Source: Streptomyces sp. NBC_00539 (GTDB taxonomy: Bacteria; Actinomycetota; Actinomycetes; Streptomycetales; Streptomycetaceae). From it: a stretch of DNA of 64,000 nucleotides. The notes under the pieces are model-generated. The model searched no databases. It saw nothing but the letters and a program-made list of their open reading frames with translations, and had not been told where the DNA came from. The position numbers and the translations under genes are program-made. Below, piece by piece: positions 53,762-64,000 of this stretch (position 1 is the first letter of the stretch; each line of letters starts with the position of its first letter). The stretch spans positions 1,178,001 through 1,242,000 of the forward strand of contig NZ_CP107811.1 in NCBI RefSeq assembly GCF_036346105.1, in the 5' to 3' direction.

Positions 53762-55441
53762 CTACTCGCGCCCGCTGGTCGCGCCGTAGTACTGGAGGTC
53801 CTGCACGTCCACCGTCCGGTCCACCGGGTACGGCAGTCGCACTTCCGCAGCGGTGCGGCCGTCCCGGACCACGCGGGCCGCACTCGTGCCCGGTTTCAGG
53901 GGCAGCAGCTCGCAGTGCAGGCCCGCGGGTGCCTCGTGCGCGGCCTGGACGGGGCCGACGGTCGTACGGAGGGTCGCGGGCTCCGTGAGGAAGCTGAGCA
54001 CCTCCACCGTGTCGCGGGGTGCGGCGCTGCCCTTGCGCGGCGTCATCACCAGCGACTGCCCGCCCGTGGGGCCGGCGGCGGCGAACTGGGTGCGGGCCGT
54101 GAGGTAGAGGGTGTCCCGCACGATCCTGGGCGCGCTGCCGGTCTTGAACCGGGTCAGGTAGTAGGAGGTCAGGTCCAGGTACGTGTAGCCGTTGTGCAGG
54201 GAGGGAGCGAACTGGGTGCCCTCCGAGTAGTCGTTCCAGGTGGTCAGCTGCACCCAGTCGGCGCCGTCGTCTATGGCGTGCGCCCACGTCGAGCGGAGGG
54301 TGGCGGTGTTGCCCGCCTCGTCGTAGACGCCCTGGTTGGGGCGGCTGTCCTGGACGGACACGGGCTGCATCCAGATCTTGCCCGCCTGGTGGGCCCGGCG
54401 CACGTCGGCCGGGGCGCCCTCCTGGCCGACGTAGCTGCGGGTGCCCCATTCGGAGAAGCCGTGACTGATCGGGGCGAACGCCGCCTGGTTCGTGTCGAAG
54501 TCGAGGAAGAGCGGCACGAGGGCGGTGCGGATGCCGTGCCGGGCTTTCAGCAAGTCCATGACACGGGACCACCAGCCCGCGCTCTTGGCCTCCGCCTTGA
54601 AGGGCGACACCACGAGCCGTCCGTCACCGAGCCGGTGCGCGGCGGGGTAGGCGGCCAGAGCGGCGAGGGCGTCGGCGAGGACCGCCGGGTCGTCGGAGGT
54701 CAGGGAGGTCATGTCGGGCATCAGCATGACCTTGAAGGCGGGGTCCACCGAGTGGGCCGCGGACATCAGCAGTTCGGCCCGGTCCCAGTTGCTCCCGGAC
54801 AGCGACAGCAGGTCGAGGGTGAACCCGTCGATGCCGGCGTCGCGGGCGGTGCGCACCTCCTGCCGGAGGTTGGCCGACTCCCAGTCGCCGGATTTGGGCG
54901 GCACGGGCAGCGGGCGGTCGCGCAGCAGGCCGCCGTAGCGCTGGTGCTTGCCGTTCTCGCCCGCGGCGTTCAGGTAGTTGCGGGTGTAGTAGTCGGCGTC
55001 GGCGCTCGCGTTGTCGAGGGAGAGCGGGTAGGGGGTGAAGTAGTGCGCGAACACCAGCTTCTTGCCCGCGGCGCCGGAGCGCAGCGCGGCCGGTGCGGGC
55101 AGGTCGAAGGGCAGCGCTCCGGTCGGACGGGGCGCGCCGGTGTCGACCTCCTCGCGGGGCAGCGCCTTCGGCGGGGTTCCGGGGCTCGGGGCGTTGCTGG
55201 GGCTCGGCGTGGGGGTGGTGGTGGGGGCGCCGGACCAGGGGCCGCCGACGGCGGGCGCCGAACGTTCCTGGTGGGCTTCGGCGGTGAAGGGGTCCCAGGC
55301 GATGCCGGTCGCGGCGCAGACGCCGATGAGCAGGAACGCCGAGATCAGCAGTACCAGGAGGGGTCTGCGCCCCCGGAAGCGGGGGCGGCGCCGGTGCGAG
55401 GAGGGCCGCGCCGCCCGCTCTGCCCGCCGGTCCGCTCTCAT
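53762..55441 (-). CDS. Signal-anchored GH71-like protein
   Basis: A 559-residue protein: Arg-rich cytoplasmic head, one membrane/signal segment (L-L-V-L-L-I-S-A-F-L-L-I-G-V-C-A-A, about 27-43), a Thr/Pro/Ser spacer, then a glycoside-hydrolase domain with F-A-H-Y-F-T-P-Y-P, D-G-F-T-L-D-L-L-S, and T-T-W-N-D-Y-S-E-G-T, all characteristic of GH71/GH99-type alpha-glucan enzymes. Probably cleaves alpha-1,3-glucan at the surface. ATG 55441 with GGGAGG upstream. Confidence 0.87.
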   Translation of the reverse strand: MRADRRAERAARPSSHRRRPRFRGRRPLLVLLISAFLLIGVCAATGIAWDPFTAEAHQERSAPAVGGPWSGAPTTTPTPSPSNAPSPGTPPKALPREEVDTGAPRPTGALPFDLPAPAALRSGAAGKKLVFAHYFTPYPLSLDNASADADYYTRNYLNAAGENGKHQRYGGLLRDRPLPVPPKSGDWESANLRQEVRTARDAGIDGFTLDLLSLSGSNWDRAELLMSAAHSVDPAFKVMLMPDMTSLTSDDPAVLADALAALAAYPAAHRLGDGRLVVSPFKAEAKSAGWWSRVMDLLKARHGIRTALVPLFLDFDTNQAAFAPISHGFSEWGTRSYVGQEGAPADVRRAHQAGKIWMQPVSVQDSRPNQGVYDEAGNTATLRSTWAHAIDDGADWVQLTTWNDYSEGTQFAPSLHNGYTYLDLTSYYLTRFKTGSAPRIVRDTLYLTARTQFAAAGPTGGQSLVMTPRKGSAAPRDTVEVLSFLTEPATLRTTVGPVQAAHEAPAGLHCELLPLKPGTSAARVVRDGRTAAEVRLPYPVDRTVDVQDLQYYGATSGRE

Positions 55442-55666
55442 CCGCCGCCCCTCCCGGAATATGCCCCGTGCGGGGCTGCACAGCAGTAGAGCGGATTCCC
55501 GGTGCCCGGACAACCGTTCGCGGAGGACCGGGCCGCGGCGCGTACGTCAGGGGGGCGAGGGCCCCTACGCCGACCGCAGGCCCCCGCCCGCGGTGCGACG
55601 GGCGGCAGACGGGCCGCGCGGACGGGCCCGGGAAGGGGTCCGGGAACGAGGCCGGGAACGGGGCCG

Positions 55667-55694
55667 CCCCGGCCGGGCGCTTGGCCGGCCGGGG
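55667..55694 (-). terminator. Hairpin after icd
   Basis: CCCCGGCCGG at 55667-55676 pairs perfectly with CCGGCCGGGG at 55685-55694, 8-nt loop, 25 bp past the icd stop. Confidence 0.6.
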
Positions 55695-55719
55695 CGGAAC
55701 ACGCAGGACGCGGGGGCTG

Positions 55720-57993
<2,274 letters not shown>

Positions 57994-58074
57994 TCAAGAT
58001 ATCTCGTGATCGGGCCGGTCTGGACAGCCCCCCGGCCGCGAGGTCGCGAGAGACATGTCACCAGGCACGCGAAA

Positions 58075-58111
58075 GCGCCGCCTCCGGTTCGGTTGCGACC
58101 GGAGGCGGCGC
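58075..58111 (-). terminator. Strong hairpin after the DUF805 gene
   Basis: Perfect 14-bp stem (GCGCCGCCTCCGGT with its complement), 9-nt loop, 20 bp past the DUF805 stop; minus strand continues TTTCGCG. Confidence 0.8.
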
Positions 58112-58130
58112 CGGGAGTGAGCGGTGCGGG

Positions 58131-58487
58131 TCAGGCGGCTATGACCTGCTTGGGGTCCTGCCCGTACTCGTTCGCGCCCCGGTGGCCTTCGGTGGCCATG
58201 AGGATGAGCATCCAGATCCCGCCGATGAAGGGGACCAGGCTGATGAGGTACCACCAGCCGGACTTGCCGGTGTCGTGCAGCCGGCGGACGGAGACGCCCA
58301 GGCTGGGCAGGAAGACGGCGAGGGTGTAGATCCAGGTGATGACCGGGTAGCTGTCCAGCGCGAAGTCGATGACCATCAGGACGACGACGACCGGGATGTT
58401 CCACAGGACGAACATCCAGTACTCCTGCCGGCGGGCCCTCCCGTCGAAGTCGGCATAGCGCTTGAGTACGTCCGTGTAGTAGTGCAC
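58131..58487 (-). CDS. DUF805 membrane protein
   Basis: A 118-residue protein, V-H-Y-Y-T-D-V-L-K-R-Y-A-D-F-D-G-R-A-R-R-Q-E-Y-W, the usual DUF805 head, with three to four membrane helices and R-R-L-H-D-T-G-K-S-G-W-W between them. GTG 58487 stands behind GGGGGGA; a TTG at 58499 is in frame but lacks a site. Role unknown. Confidence 0.92.
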   Translation of the reverse strand: MHYYTDVLKRYADFDGRARRQEYWMFVLWNIPVVVVLMVIDFALDSYPVITWIYTLAVFLPSLGVSVRRLHDTGKSGWWYLISLVPFIGGIWMLILMATEGHRGANEYGQDPKQVIAA

Positions 58488-58555
58488 GGGTCCCCCCAAG
58501 GAGCGGATTCGGCCACTCCTCCCGCAGGAGCGACCACAGGCCGGATTTATGCCCT

Positions 58556-58731
58556 CCTTACGGCGCTCTCAAGCCGTCCGCGAGCCGGAAGATGCCCCGG
58601 TTCCCTTACGGTGACGGGGAGTTGACGCTTCCGTGACACGGGCCGCGGTCGGCCGGGCGGCGCGCGAGAAGTGACGGAACCCTTACGGCGGCGCGCGGCG
58701 GACACCGGCGGCGCGGCGGACTCCGTAGCGT
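58556..58731 (+). promoter_or_regulatory. Three CCTTACGG boxes and leaderless promoter of the epimerase
   Basis: CCTTACGG at 58556-58563, 58604-58611 and 58681-58688 precede the epimerase. TAGCGT at 58726-58731 stands 7 nt before its ATG, fitting a leaderless transcript. The same box, inverted (CCGTAAGG), is at 61847-61854 before the GT2 gene. Candidate binding sites of the response regulator encoded between them (inference). Confidence 0.6.
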
Positions 58732-58738
58732 CCGGTGC

Positions 58739-59803
58739 ATGCGCGTACTCGTCACCGGAGGAGCCGGGTTCATCGGCTCGCACATCGTCACTGCCCTGCG
58801 CCGGCGCGGGCACCACCCCGTGGTCCTGGACTCCCTGCTGCCGGCCGCCCACCCCGTCCCGCTGGAGGCCCCGGGCCCGGATTTCGTACGGGCGGACGTG
58901 CGGGACCGCGATGCGGTGCTGGCGGCGCTGCGCGGGGTGGACGCGGTCTGCCACCAGGCCGCCATGGTCGGGCTCGGCAAGGACTTCGCCGACGCGCCCG
59001 CCTACGTCGGGGCCAACGACCTGGGTACGGCGGTCCTGCTCGCGGCGATGGCCGAAAGTGGTGTCCCCCGACTCGTCCTCGCGGGCTCGATGGTCGTCTA
59101 CGGGGAGGGCCGCTACGAGTGCCCCCGCCACGGGGCCGTCCGGCCCGGGCCGCGCCGGGTGGCGGACCTGACCGAGGGCCGTTTCGAGCCGCGCTGCCCC
59201 TCTTGCGGTGCGGATCTGGCCCCGGGCCTGGTGTCCGAGGACGCGCCCGCCGACCCGCGGAACGTCTACGCGACCACGAAGCTGGCCCAGGAGCACCTGG
59301 CCGCCGCCTGGGCGCGCTGCGTGGACGGCCGGGCGGTGTCGCTGCGCTACCACAATGTGTACGGGCCGGGGATGCCGCGCGACACCCCGTACGCGGGGGT
59401 GGCCTCGTTCTTCCGCTCCGCGCTGGCCAGGGGCGAGGCGCCACGGGTCTTCGAGGACGGGGCGCAGCGGCGCGACTTCGTCCACGTCGGGGACGTCGCC
59501 GCGGCCAACGTGGCGGCCCTGGAGGCGCTGGAGTCCCCGGGCGCCCTCCCGCAGGGCGCCTGCACCCCCTACAACACGGGCAGCGGTGAACCGCACACCG
59601 TCGGGGAGATGGCCTCGGCCCTCGCGGCCGCCCACGGCGGCCCGGACCCGGTCGTGACGGGTGAGTACCGCCTGGGCGACGTCCGGCACATCACGGCCGA
59701 CTCCCGCCGGCTCCGCGCGGAGCTGGGCTGGCGCCCGGAGGTGTCCTTCGCGAAGGGCATGACGGAGTTCGCCCACGCGGCGCAGCGCGCCGTCGCCGTG
59801 TAG
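58739..59803 (+). CDS. NAD-dependent epimerase/dehydratase with Cys-rich insertion
   Basis: A 354-residue extended SDR. V-L-V-T-G-G-A-G-F-I-G-S-H opens it, Y-A-T-T-K (YxxxK) is intact, and V-Y-G-P-G-M-P-R and D-F-V-H-V-G-D-V-A follow. Unusually, residues about 125-160 carry Y-E-C-P-R-H-G and R-C-P-S-C-G, a pair that could bind zinc, inserted ahead of the catalytic Tyr. No ribosome site precedes ATG 58739. Acts on an unknown NDP-sugar. Confidence 0.92.
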   Translation: MRVLVTGGAGFIGSHIVTALRRRGHHPVVLDSLLPAAHPVPLEAPGPDFVRADVRDRDAVLAALRGVDAVCHQAAMVGLGKDFADAPAYVGANDLGTAVLLAAMAESGVPRLVLAGSMVVYGEGRYECPRHGAVRPGPRRVADLTEGRFEPRCPSCGADLAPGLVSEDAPADPRNVYATTKLAQEHLAAAWARCVDGRAVSLRYHNVYGPGMPRDTPYAGVASFFRSALARGEAPRVFEDGAQRRDFVHVGDVAAANVAALEALESPGALPQGACTPYNTGSGEPHTVGEMASALAAAHGGPDPVVTGEYRLGDVRHITADSRRLRAELGWRPEVSFAKGMTEFAHAAQRAVAV

Positions 59804-59859
59804 CCGTGTAGCCGTGTGGCGGTATGGCGGTATGGGTGTGCCGTCCCGGGCGGGGGACC

Positions 59860-60969
59860 TCACGCCGTGAGCGGCAGCGTCACCTCGAAGCGACAGCCGC
59901 CCGGGACGTTGTGGACCGTGGCGCGCCCGGCGTGGGCCTCGACGATGCCACGGACGATGGCGAGGCCGAGGCCCGCCCCGGCCGGGGGGGTACGGGCGGT
60001 CGTGCCGCGCCAGCCGGTGTCGAAGACCCGGGGCAGGTCATCGGCCGCGATGCCGCCGCAGCCGTCGGTGACGGACAGGACGACCGCCCCGGCCTGCCGC
60101 TGGGCGGCGATGGCGACGGTCCCGTCGGCCGGGGTGTGGCGGATCGCGTTGACCAGCAGGTTCGCCAGGACCCGGGTCATCTCCTTGCCGTCGACCTCCA
60201 CCGGCACCCGCTCGACGGTGTCCCCGACCAGCCGGACCCCGTGTGCGCGCGCGAGCGGGTCCACTCCCGACAGCGCGTCCCCGACCAGGTCGTACACCGA
60301 CATCCGGCTCGGGGTCAGGCAGAGCGCGCCCGCGTGGATCCGGGACAGTTCGAACAGGTCACCGACCATCGAGTTGAGCCGCTCGACCTCGGTGCGGATC
60401 TGCCGGTGGTAGCGGGCCGGGTCGGCGGCCATGCCGTCCTCCAGCGCCTCCGACATGGCCCGCAGTCCCGCCAGCGGGGTCCGCAGGTCGTGCGAGATCC
60501 AGGCCACCAGCTCGCGCCGCGAGGTCTCCAGGGCCCGCTCCCGCTCCCGGGAGGCGGCCAGCTTGGCGCTGGTGGCCGCCAGCTCGCGCGACAGCGCGTC
60601 CAGTTCGGCGGTGGTCTGGCCGGGCGGGGCCGCGAAGCTGCCGCCGTCACCGAAGTCGCGTGCCGCGCGGGACAGTTCCCTGCTGCGGGCGACCACCCAC
60701 CGCCCCAGCAGGAGCGCGGTCCCCAGGGAGACCACCGCCGCCATCGCCGCGACGAGGGTGACCACGCCGAGGTCGTGCGGGGACAGGAACATGGCCTGGG
60801 CGACGGCGAGGGTGCCGGCCAGCATCGCGGTGACGGTGACGGCGGCGACGACCGTGAGCGAGACGGCGACCGAGCGGTGCCGCACCAGGCGCAGGGCGCC
60901 CGCGCCGAGCACCCCGGCGCAGGCGGCCCCGCCGAGGGCGAACAGCGCGATGAGCAGGGTGTCGGTCAT
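59860..60969 (-). CDS. Membrane sensor histidine kinase
   Basis: A 369-residue kinase. Two membrane segments (about 7-28 and 33-60/70-92), a HAMP-like linker, H box W-I-S-H-D-L-R-T-P-L-A-G-L (about 160), N box L-L-V-N-A-I-R-H-T-P and G boxes G-A-G-L-G-L-A-I-V. ATG overlaps the response-regulator stop (ATGA), so the pair is coupled. Little periplasmic loop, so it may sense the membrane. Confidence 0.94.
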   Translation of the reverse strand: MTDTLLIALFALGGAACAGVLGAGALRLVRHRSVAVSLTVVAAVTVTAMLAGTLAVAQAMFLSPHDLGVVTLVAAMAAVVSLGTALLLGRWVVARSRELSRAARDFGDGGSFAAPPGQTTAELDALSRELAATSAKLAASRERERALETSRRELVAWISHDLRTPLAGLRAMSEALEDGMAADPARYHRQIRTEVERLNSMVGDLFELSRIHAGALCLTPSRMSVYDLVGDALSGVDPLARAHGVRLVGDTVERVPVEVDGKEMTRVLANLLVNAIRHTPADGTVAIAAQRQAGAVVLSVTDGCGGIAADDLPRVFDTGWRGTTARTPPAGAGLGLAIVRGIVEAHAGRATVHNVPGGCRFEVTLPLTA

Positions 60970-61775
60970 GCCGTCCGACCCGTCGCGGCGGACTGCGCGT
61001 CGGCGGCCCCGCCGGGGGCCGTGGGGTCGGCGGCGCCCGGGGGGTCACCGGGGTCGGGCAGCTCCGTGGCGCCGGTGGGGTCGAAGCGGTAGCCGACGCC
61101 CCACACCGTCTGGATCAGCCGCGGCCGGCCCGGGTCGGTCTCGACCTTGGCGCGCAGCCTCCGTACGTGCACGGTCACCGTCGACAGGTCCCCGAAGTCC
61201 CAGCCCCACACCTCGCGCATCAGCTCCTCCCTGCCGTGCGCCCGCCCGGGGTGCCGCAGGAAGTGCGCGAGCAGGTCGAACTCCCGCAGGGTCAGGGTGA
61301 GTTCACGTCCGCCCTTGGTGGCGCGGTGGGTCGCGGGGTCGAGCGTGATCCCGGCGCCCGCGAGGGTCCCCGGTGCGCCGACGGGTCCGGCGGCGGCCCT
61401 GCTGCGCCGCAGGACGGACGTCACGCGCAGCACCAGCTCGCGCGGGCTGAACGGCTTGGTCACGTAGTCGTCCGCGCCCACCTCCAGGCCCGCGATCCGG
61501 TCGTCCTCGTCGCCCCGGGCCGTCAGCATGATCACCGGTACGGGACCGGTCTCGCGCAGCCTGCGGCACACCTCCAGCCCGTCCAGCCCCGGCAGCATCA
61601 GGTCCAGGACCACCAGATCGGGGCGGACCCGCCCGGCGCGGTCCAGGGCGGACGGCCCGTCACCGGCCTCCTCGACGGTGAACCCGGCGCGCCTGAGGTA
61701 CTGGGCGACGACCTCGGAGACGGTCGGGTCGTCGTCCACGACGAGGACCCGGGCGGGGGGTGCTTCCATGCTCAT
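60966..61775 (-). CDS. OmpR/PhoB-type response regulator
   Basis: A 269-residue regulator. Receiver: V-D-D-D near 14-17, phosphorylation Asp in D-L-V-V-L-D-L-M-L-P-G, T-A-R-G switch and K-P-F-S. Winged helix at about 155-250 with V-W-G-W-D-F-G-D and V-H-V-R-R-L-R-A-K. A 20-residue Pro/Ala tail follows. ATG 61775 has GGA four bases upstream; 61769 is the alternative. Confidence 0.94.
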   Translation of the reverse strand: MSMEAPPARVLVVDDDPTVSEVVAQYLRRAGFTVEEAGDGPSALDRAGRVRPDLVVLDLMLPGLDGLEVCRRLRETGPVPVIMLTARGDEDDRIAGLEVGADDYVTKPFSPRELVLRVTSVLRRSRAAAGPVGAPGTLAGAGITLDPATHRATKGGRELTLTLREFDLLAHFLRHPGRAHGREELMREVWGWDFGDLSTVTVHVRRLRAKVETDPGRPRLIQTVWGVGYRFDPTGATELPDPGDPPGAADPTAPGGAADAQSAATGRTA

Positions 61776-61846
61776 GCCGTCCAGCCTCCCATCCGGCGCC
61801 CCGGCCCGGGGCCGCGCCCCGGCCCGGCCGGGGAGACGTCCGCGTT

Positions 61847-61892
61847 CCGTAAGGAGTGGCGGGCCCGATCCGGGCCCCCGGCTTCCTACGGT
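61847..61892 (+). promoter_or_regulatory. Inverted CCGTAAGG box and leaderless promoter of the GT2 operon
   Basis: CCGTAAGG at 61847-61854 is the complement of the three boxes upstream of the epimerase. TACGGT at 61887-61892 lies 6 nt before the GTG start, with no ribosome site, so the mRNA is probably leaderless. Confidence 0.55.
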
Positions 61893-61898
61893 GGACCC

Positions 61899-62597
61899 GT
61901 GACCATGACCGCGACCGTAGACGTCGTACTCCCCTGTCTGAACGAGGCCGAGGCCCTGCCCTGGGTGCTGGACCGCATCCCCGCCGGCTGGCGGGCCCTG
62001 GTCGTGGACAACGGCTCCACCGACGGCTCCGCCGGGATCGCCCGCGGGCTCGGCGCCACCGTGGTGCGCGAGGAACGGCGCGGGTTCGGCGCCGCCTGCC
62101 ACGCCGGGCTGCTCGCCGCCGAGGCGGAAGTCGTCTGCTTCTGCGACTGCGACGCCTCCCTGGACCCGGGGCTGCTGACCGGGTTCGTGGCGGCGGTGGC
62201 GGCCGGCGAGGCCGATCTGGTGCTGGGCCGGCGCCGTCCGCAGGGCCGGGGCGCCTGGCCCGCGCACGCCCGGGCCGGGAACCTGGCGCTGGCCCGGATG
62301 CTGCGCCGCCGGACCGGGCTGGAACTGCGAGACCTGGGCCCGATGCGCGCGGCGCGGCGGACCGGCCTGCTGGGGCTCGACCTGACCGACCGGCGCTCGG
62401 GGTACCCGCTGGAGATGGTGGTACGGGCGGCCGACGCGGGGTGGCGGGTCCGGGAGGTGGACGTGCCGTACCTGCCGCGGTCCGGGAAGTCGAAGGTGAC
62501 CGGCACCTGGCGGGGCACCTGGCACGCGGTGCGGGACATGAGCCGGGTGCTGACGGAGCCCGCCGCCGGCCGTCCGGTGGCCGGGGGTGCGCGGTGA
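61899..62597 (+). CDS. GT2 family glycosyltransferase
   Basis: A 232-residue GT-A enzyme without membrane helices. V-V-L-P-C-L-N-E-A-E-A-L, V-V-D-N-G-S-T-D-G-S and C-D-C-D-A-S in the D-x-D position are visible. R-S-G-Y-P-L-E-M-V-V-R-A follows. It resembles dolichyl-phosphate-sugar-synthase-type enzymes. GTG 61899; an ATG at 61905 is in frame. Its stop overlaps the next start (GTGA). Confidence 0.93.
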   Translation: MTMTATVDVVLPCLNEAEALPWVLDRIPAGWRALVVDNGSTDGSAGIARGLGATVVREERRGFGAACHAGLLAAEAEVVCFCDCDASLDPGLLTGFVAAVAAGEADLVLGRRRPQGRGAWPAHARAGNLALARMLRRRTGLELRDLGPMRAARRTGLLGLDLTDRRSGYPLEMVVRAADAGWRVREVDVPYLPRSGKSKVTGTWRGTWHAVRDMSRVLTEPAAGRPVAGGAR

Positions 62598-63211
62598 GCA
62601 CGCTGATGGTGATCGCGAAGGAGCCGCTGCCGGGCCGGGTCAAGACCCGGCTGACGCCGCCGTTCACCGCCGCCGGGGCGGCCGAGCTGGCGGAGGCCGC
62701 GCTGGCGGACACCCTGGAGGCGGTGGCCCGGACCCCCGCCGAGCGACGGGTGCTGGTACTGGAGGGGCGGCCCGGTCCGTGGCTGCCGCCCGGGTTCGAG
62801 GTGGTGCCGCAGGCGGCCGGGGGCCTGGACGAGCGGCTCGCGGCCGCCTTCGCGGGGTGCACGGGGCCGGCCCTGCTGATCGGGATGGACACCCCGCAGG
62901 TCACGCCCCAGCTGCTGACGGTCGACTGGTCGCAGTACGACGCGTGGTTCGGGCCGGCCGTGGACGGGGGGTTCTGGGCGCTCGGTCTGGCCGTGCCCGA
63001 TCCCCGGTTGCTGCGGGGCGTGCCGATGTCCGTACCGGTGACGGGCGCCGTCCAGTACGAGCGGCTGCGAGCGGCCGGGCTGCGGATCGGGCGGCTGCCG
63101 GTGCTGCGGGACGTGGACAGCGCCGAGGACGCCCGGCTGGTGGCGGCCGACGCCCCGGCGGGTGCGTTCGCCGCCCGCCTGGCGCGGCTCGTCCCGGCGG
63201 TCCGCCGATGA
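62594..63211 (+). CDS. DUF2064 (TIGR04282-type) nucleotidyl-/glycosyl-transferase-like protein
   Basis: A 205-residue CofC-like transferase fold. The family hallmark A-K-E-P-L-P-G-R-V-K-T-R-L-T-P-P is at residue 7-22; G-M-D-T-P-Q-V and G-P-A-V-D-G-G-F-W-A-L-G follow. Members occur beside a GT2 in several bacterial clusters of unknown product. Coupled on both sides by 4-base overlaps. Confidence 0.92.
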   Translation: MSTLMVIAKEPLPGRVKTRLTPPFTAAGAAELAEAALADTLEAVARTPAERRVLVLEGRPGPWLPPGFEVVPQAAGGLDERLAAAFAGCTGPALLIGMDTPQVTPQLLTVDWSQYDAWFGPAVDGGFWALGLAVPDPRLLRGVPMSVPVTGAVQYERLRAAGLRIGRLPVLRDVDSAEDARLVAADAPAGAFAARLARLVPAVRR

Positions 63212-63894
63212 GCGCGCGGGGGGTGGTCGCGGCCGCGGCCTGGACCGCGGACCCGTACACCGTCGCACTGCGCAGCGGTCGCGGGCCGCTGTTCCTGCGG
63301 CGCGGGGACGGCTGGCTGTTGCCGCTGGACGTGGAGCGCTGGTGCGAGGAGCCCGACGGGGCGGACCGGACGGTGCTCGACCGCTGCCGGGGGGCGGTCC
63401 TGGACATCGGCTGCGGTCCGGGCCGGCTGGTGTCGGCGCTGGCCGCCCGGGGGCACCGCGCGCTGGGGATCGACGTCAGCCCGGAGGCGGTGGCCCGTAC
63501 GGCCCGCTCGGGCGGCACGGCACTGCACCGGTCGGTCTTCGACCCCCTTCCCGGCGAGGGGCGTTGGGACACGGCGCTGCTGATCGACGGGAACATCGGC
63601 ATCGGCGGCGACCCGGCGGCGCTGCTGCGGCGGATGGCCGAGGTACTGGCCGGGGCGGGGACGCTGGTCGTCGAGTGCGCGGAGGTGGAGGTGGACGAGC
63701 GCTGCGAGGTCCGCGTCGCGGACGGCCGGGGCGGCCTCGGCTCCCCGTTCTCCTGGGCCCGCGTCGGCACGGCGGCGCTGGCCGCCCACGCGCGGGCCTC
63801 CGGCTGGACCCCGGCCCACCACTGGGCGGCCCGGGACCGGGTGTTCGTGGAACTGACCCGTACCCGCCCGCCGCGTCGGCCGGTCCGCTTCTGA
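63208..63894 (+). CDS. Class I SAM-dependent methyltransferase
   Basis: A 228-residue enzyme. V-L-D-I-G-C-G-P-G-R-L-V (motif I, about 68-79), G-I-D-V-S-P-E-A-V-A (motif II) and a Rossmann core. The N terminus has a T-A-D-P-Y-T-V-A-L-R segment and the C terminus no membrane helix. ATG overlaps the DUF2064 stop (ATGA). Acceptor unknown; probably decorates the same sugar product. Confidence 0.92.
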   Translation: MSARGVVAAAAWTADPYTVALRSGRGPLFLRRGDGWLLPLDVERWCEEPDGADRTVLDRCRGAVLDIGCGPGRLVSALAARGHRALGIDVSPEAVARTARSGGTALHRSVFDPLPGEGRWDTALLIDGNIGIGGDPAALLRRMAEVLAGAGTLVVECAEVEVDERCEVRVADGRGGLGSPFSWARVGTAALAAHARASGWTPAHHWAARDRVFVELTRTRPPRRPVRF

Positions 63895-63915
63895 CCCGCT
63901 CGCTCCGGTGCCCGG

Positions 63916-64000
63916 TCAGGCCGTTGCGGTGCCCGGTGACGGCCGCGGCAGCCGGTGGGCGTAGCGGATGGCCGGGCGGCCGTCGACGCGGGTGTCTCCG
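63916..64000 (-). CDS. C-terminal end of a minus-strand gene (cut by the window edge)
   Basis: On the minus strand an open frame runs in from the window end and reads ...G-R-P-A-I-R-Y-A-H-R-L-P-R-P to a TGA at 63916-63918. Only 27 codons are visible and no family can be assigned. Codon usage looks coding. Convergent with the methyltransferase gene. Confidence 0.5.
   Translation of the reverse strand, partial: GDTRVDGRPAIRYAHRLPRPSPGTATA

Overview
The window is chromosomal DNA from a Streptomyces or a very close actinomycete. GC content is very high with strong G/C bias at third codon positions. GTG starts are common and 4-base ATGA/GTGA stop-start overlaps are frequent. The families are typical of the genus: DUF1996, DUF4142, PucR-type regulator, SlpD/E-like secreted peptidase, monomeric NADP isocitrate dehydrogenase, Rpf/LysM/M23 wall enzyme, and sugar ABC importers without their own ATPase. 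I see no phage, transposase, plasmid, CRISPR or polyketide/peptide-synthetase genes, so it reads as ordinary chromosome.

Layout. 1-9.5 kb holds housekeeping and envelope genes: the 3' end of a lipase-maturation-factor-like gene, an epimerase, a 57-codon microgene with its own ribosome site and terminator, an SDR with a zinc-ribbon-like head, a DMT permease, an Rpf-LysM-M23 hydrolase, a Pro/Glu/Asp-repeat small protein, and the operon panD-GNAT-Asp/Glu racemase. 9.1-12.6 kb holds an orphan cytochrome oxidase subunit I, a small membrane protein and a site-2-protease/CBS protein. 12.7-17.3 kb is a compact redox module on the minus strand: b-type cytochrome membrane protein, NuoF-like flavoprotein fused to a ferredoxin, a lipoprotein with YxFxxD repeats, and a lipoprotein with a His-rich tail. 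17.8-22.1 kb holds a PucR regulator, a sigma factor with a C-terminal zinc-binding segment, and secreted DUF1996 and DUF4142 proteins. 22.5-29.6 kb holds a secreted tripeptidyl-aminopeptidase-like hydrolase, a TetR/SDR divergent pair with three phased operators, an MFS exporter, a thioesterase and 2,4-dienoyl-CoA reductase.

29.8-42.1 kb is a glycan-scavenging region: a lipoprotein sugar-binding protein, two permeases and a GH38 alpha-mannosidase in one coupled operon, then secreted GH27 alpha-galactosidase and GH89 alpha-N-acetylglucosaminidase, interrupted by a TetR/serine-threonine dehydratase pair. 42.3-48.8 kb holds a sulfite-oxidase-type molybdoenzyme with a coupled esterase, an autoregulated MarR gene with an isochorismatase-like hydrolase, an RsbV/RsbW-type switch pair, tRNA-Pro(GGG) and small metabolic genes. 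48.8-52.5 kb holds lutABC (lactate oxidation) and, back-to-back across only 18 bp, cobF. 52.5-58.5 kb holds a class V aminotransferase, a GH71-like secreted protein, icd and a DUF805 protein. 58.7-63.9 kb holds a two-component system flanked by two leaderless transcription units (epimerase; GT2-DUF2064-methyltransferase) that share a repeated CCTTACGG element. The window ends inside one more minus-strand gene.

The parts least explained by known systems are the 12.7-17.3 kb transmembrane redox module and the 58.5-63.9 kb sugar-transfer cluster with its embedded two-component system. Assignments are from reading translations and motifs by eye; no database search was run.
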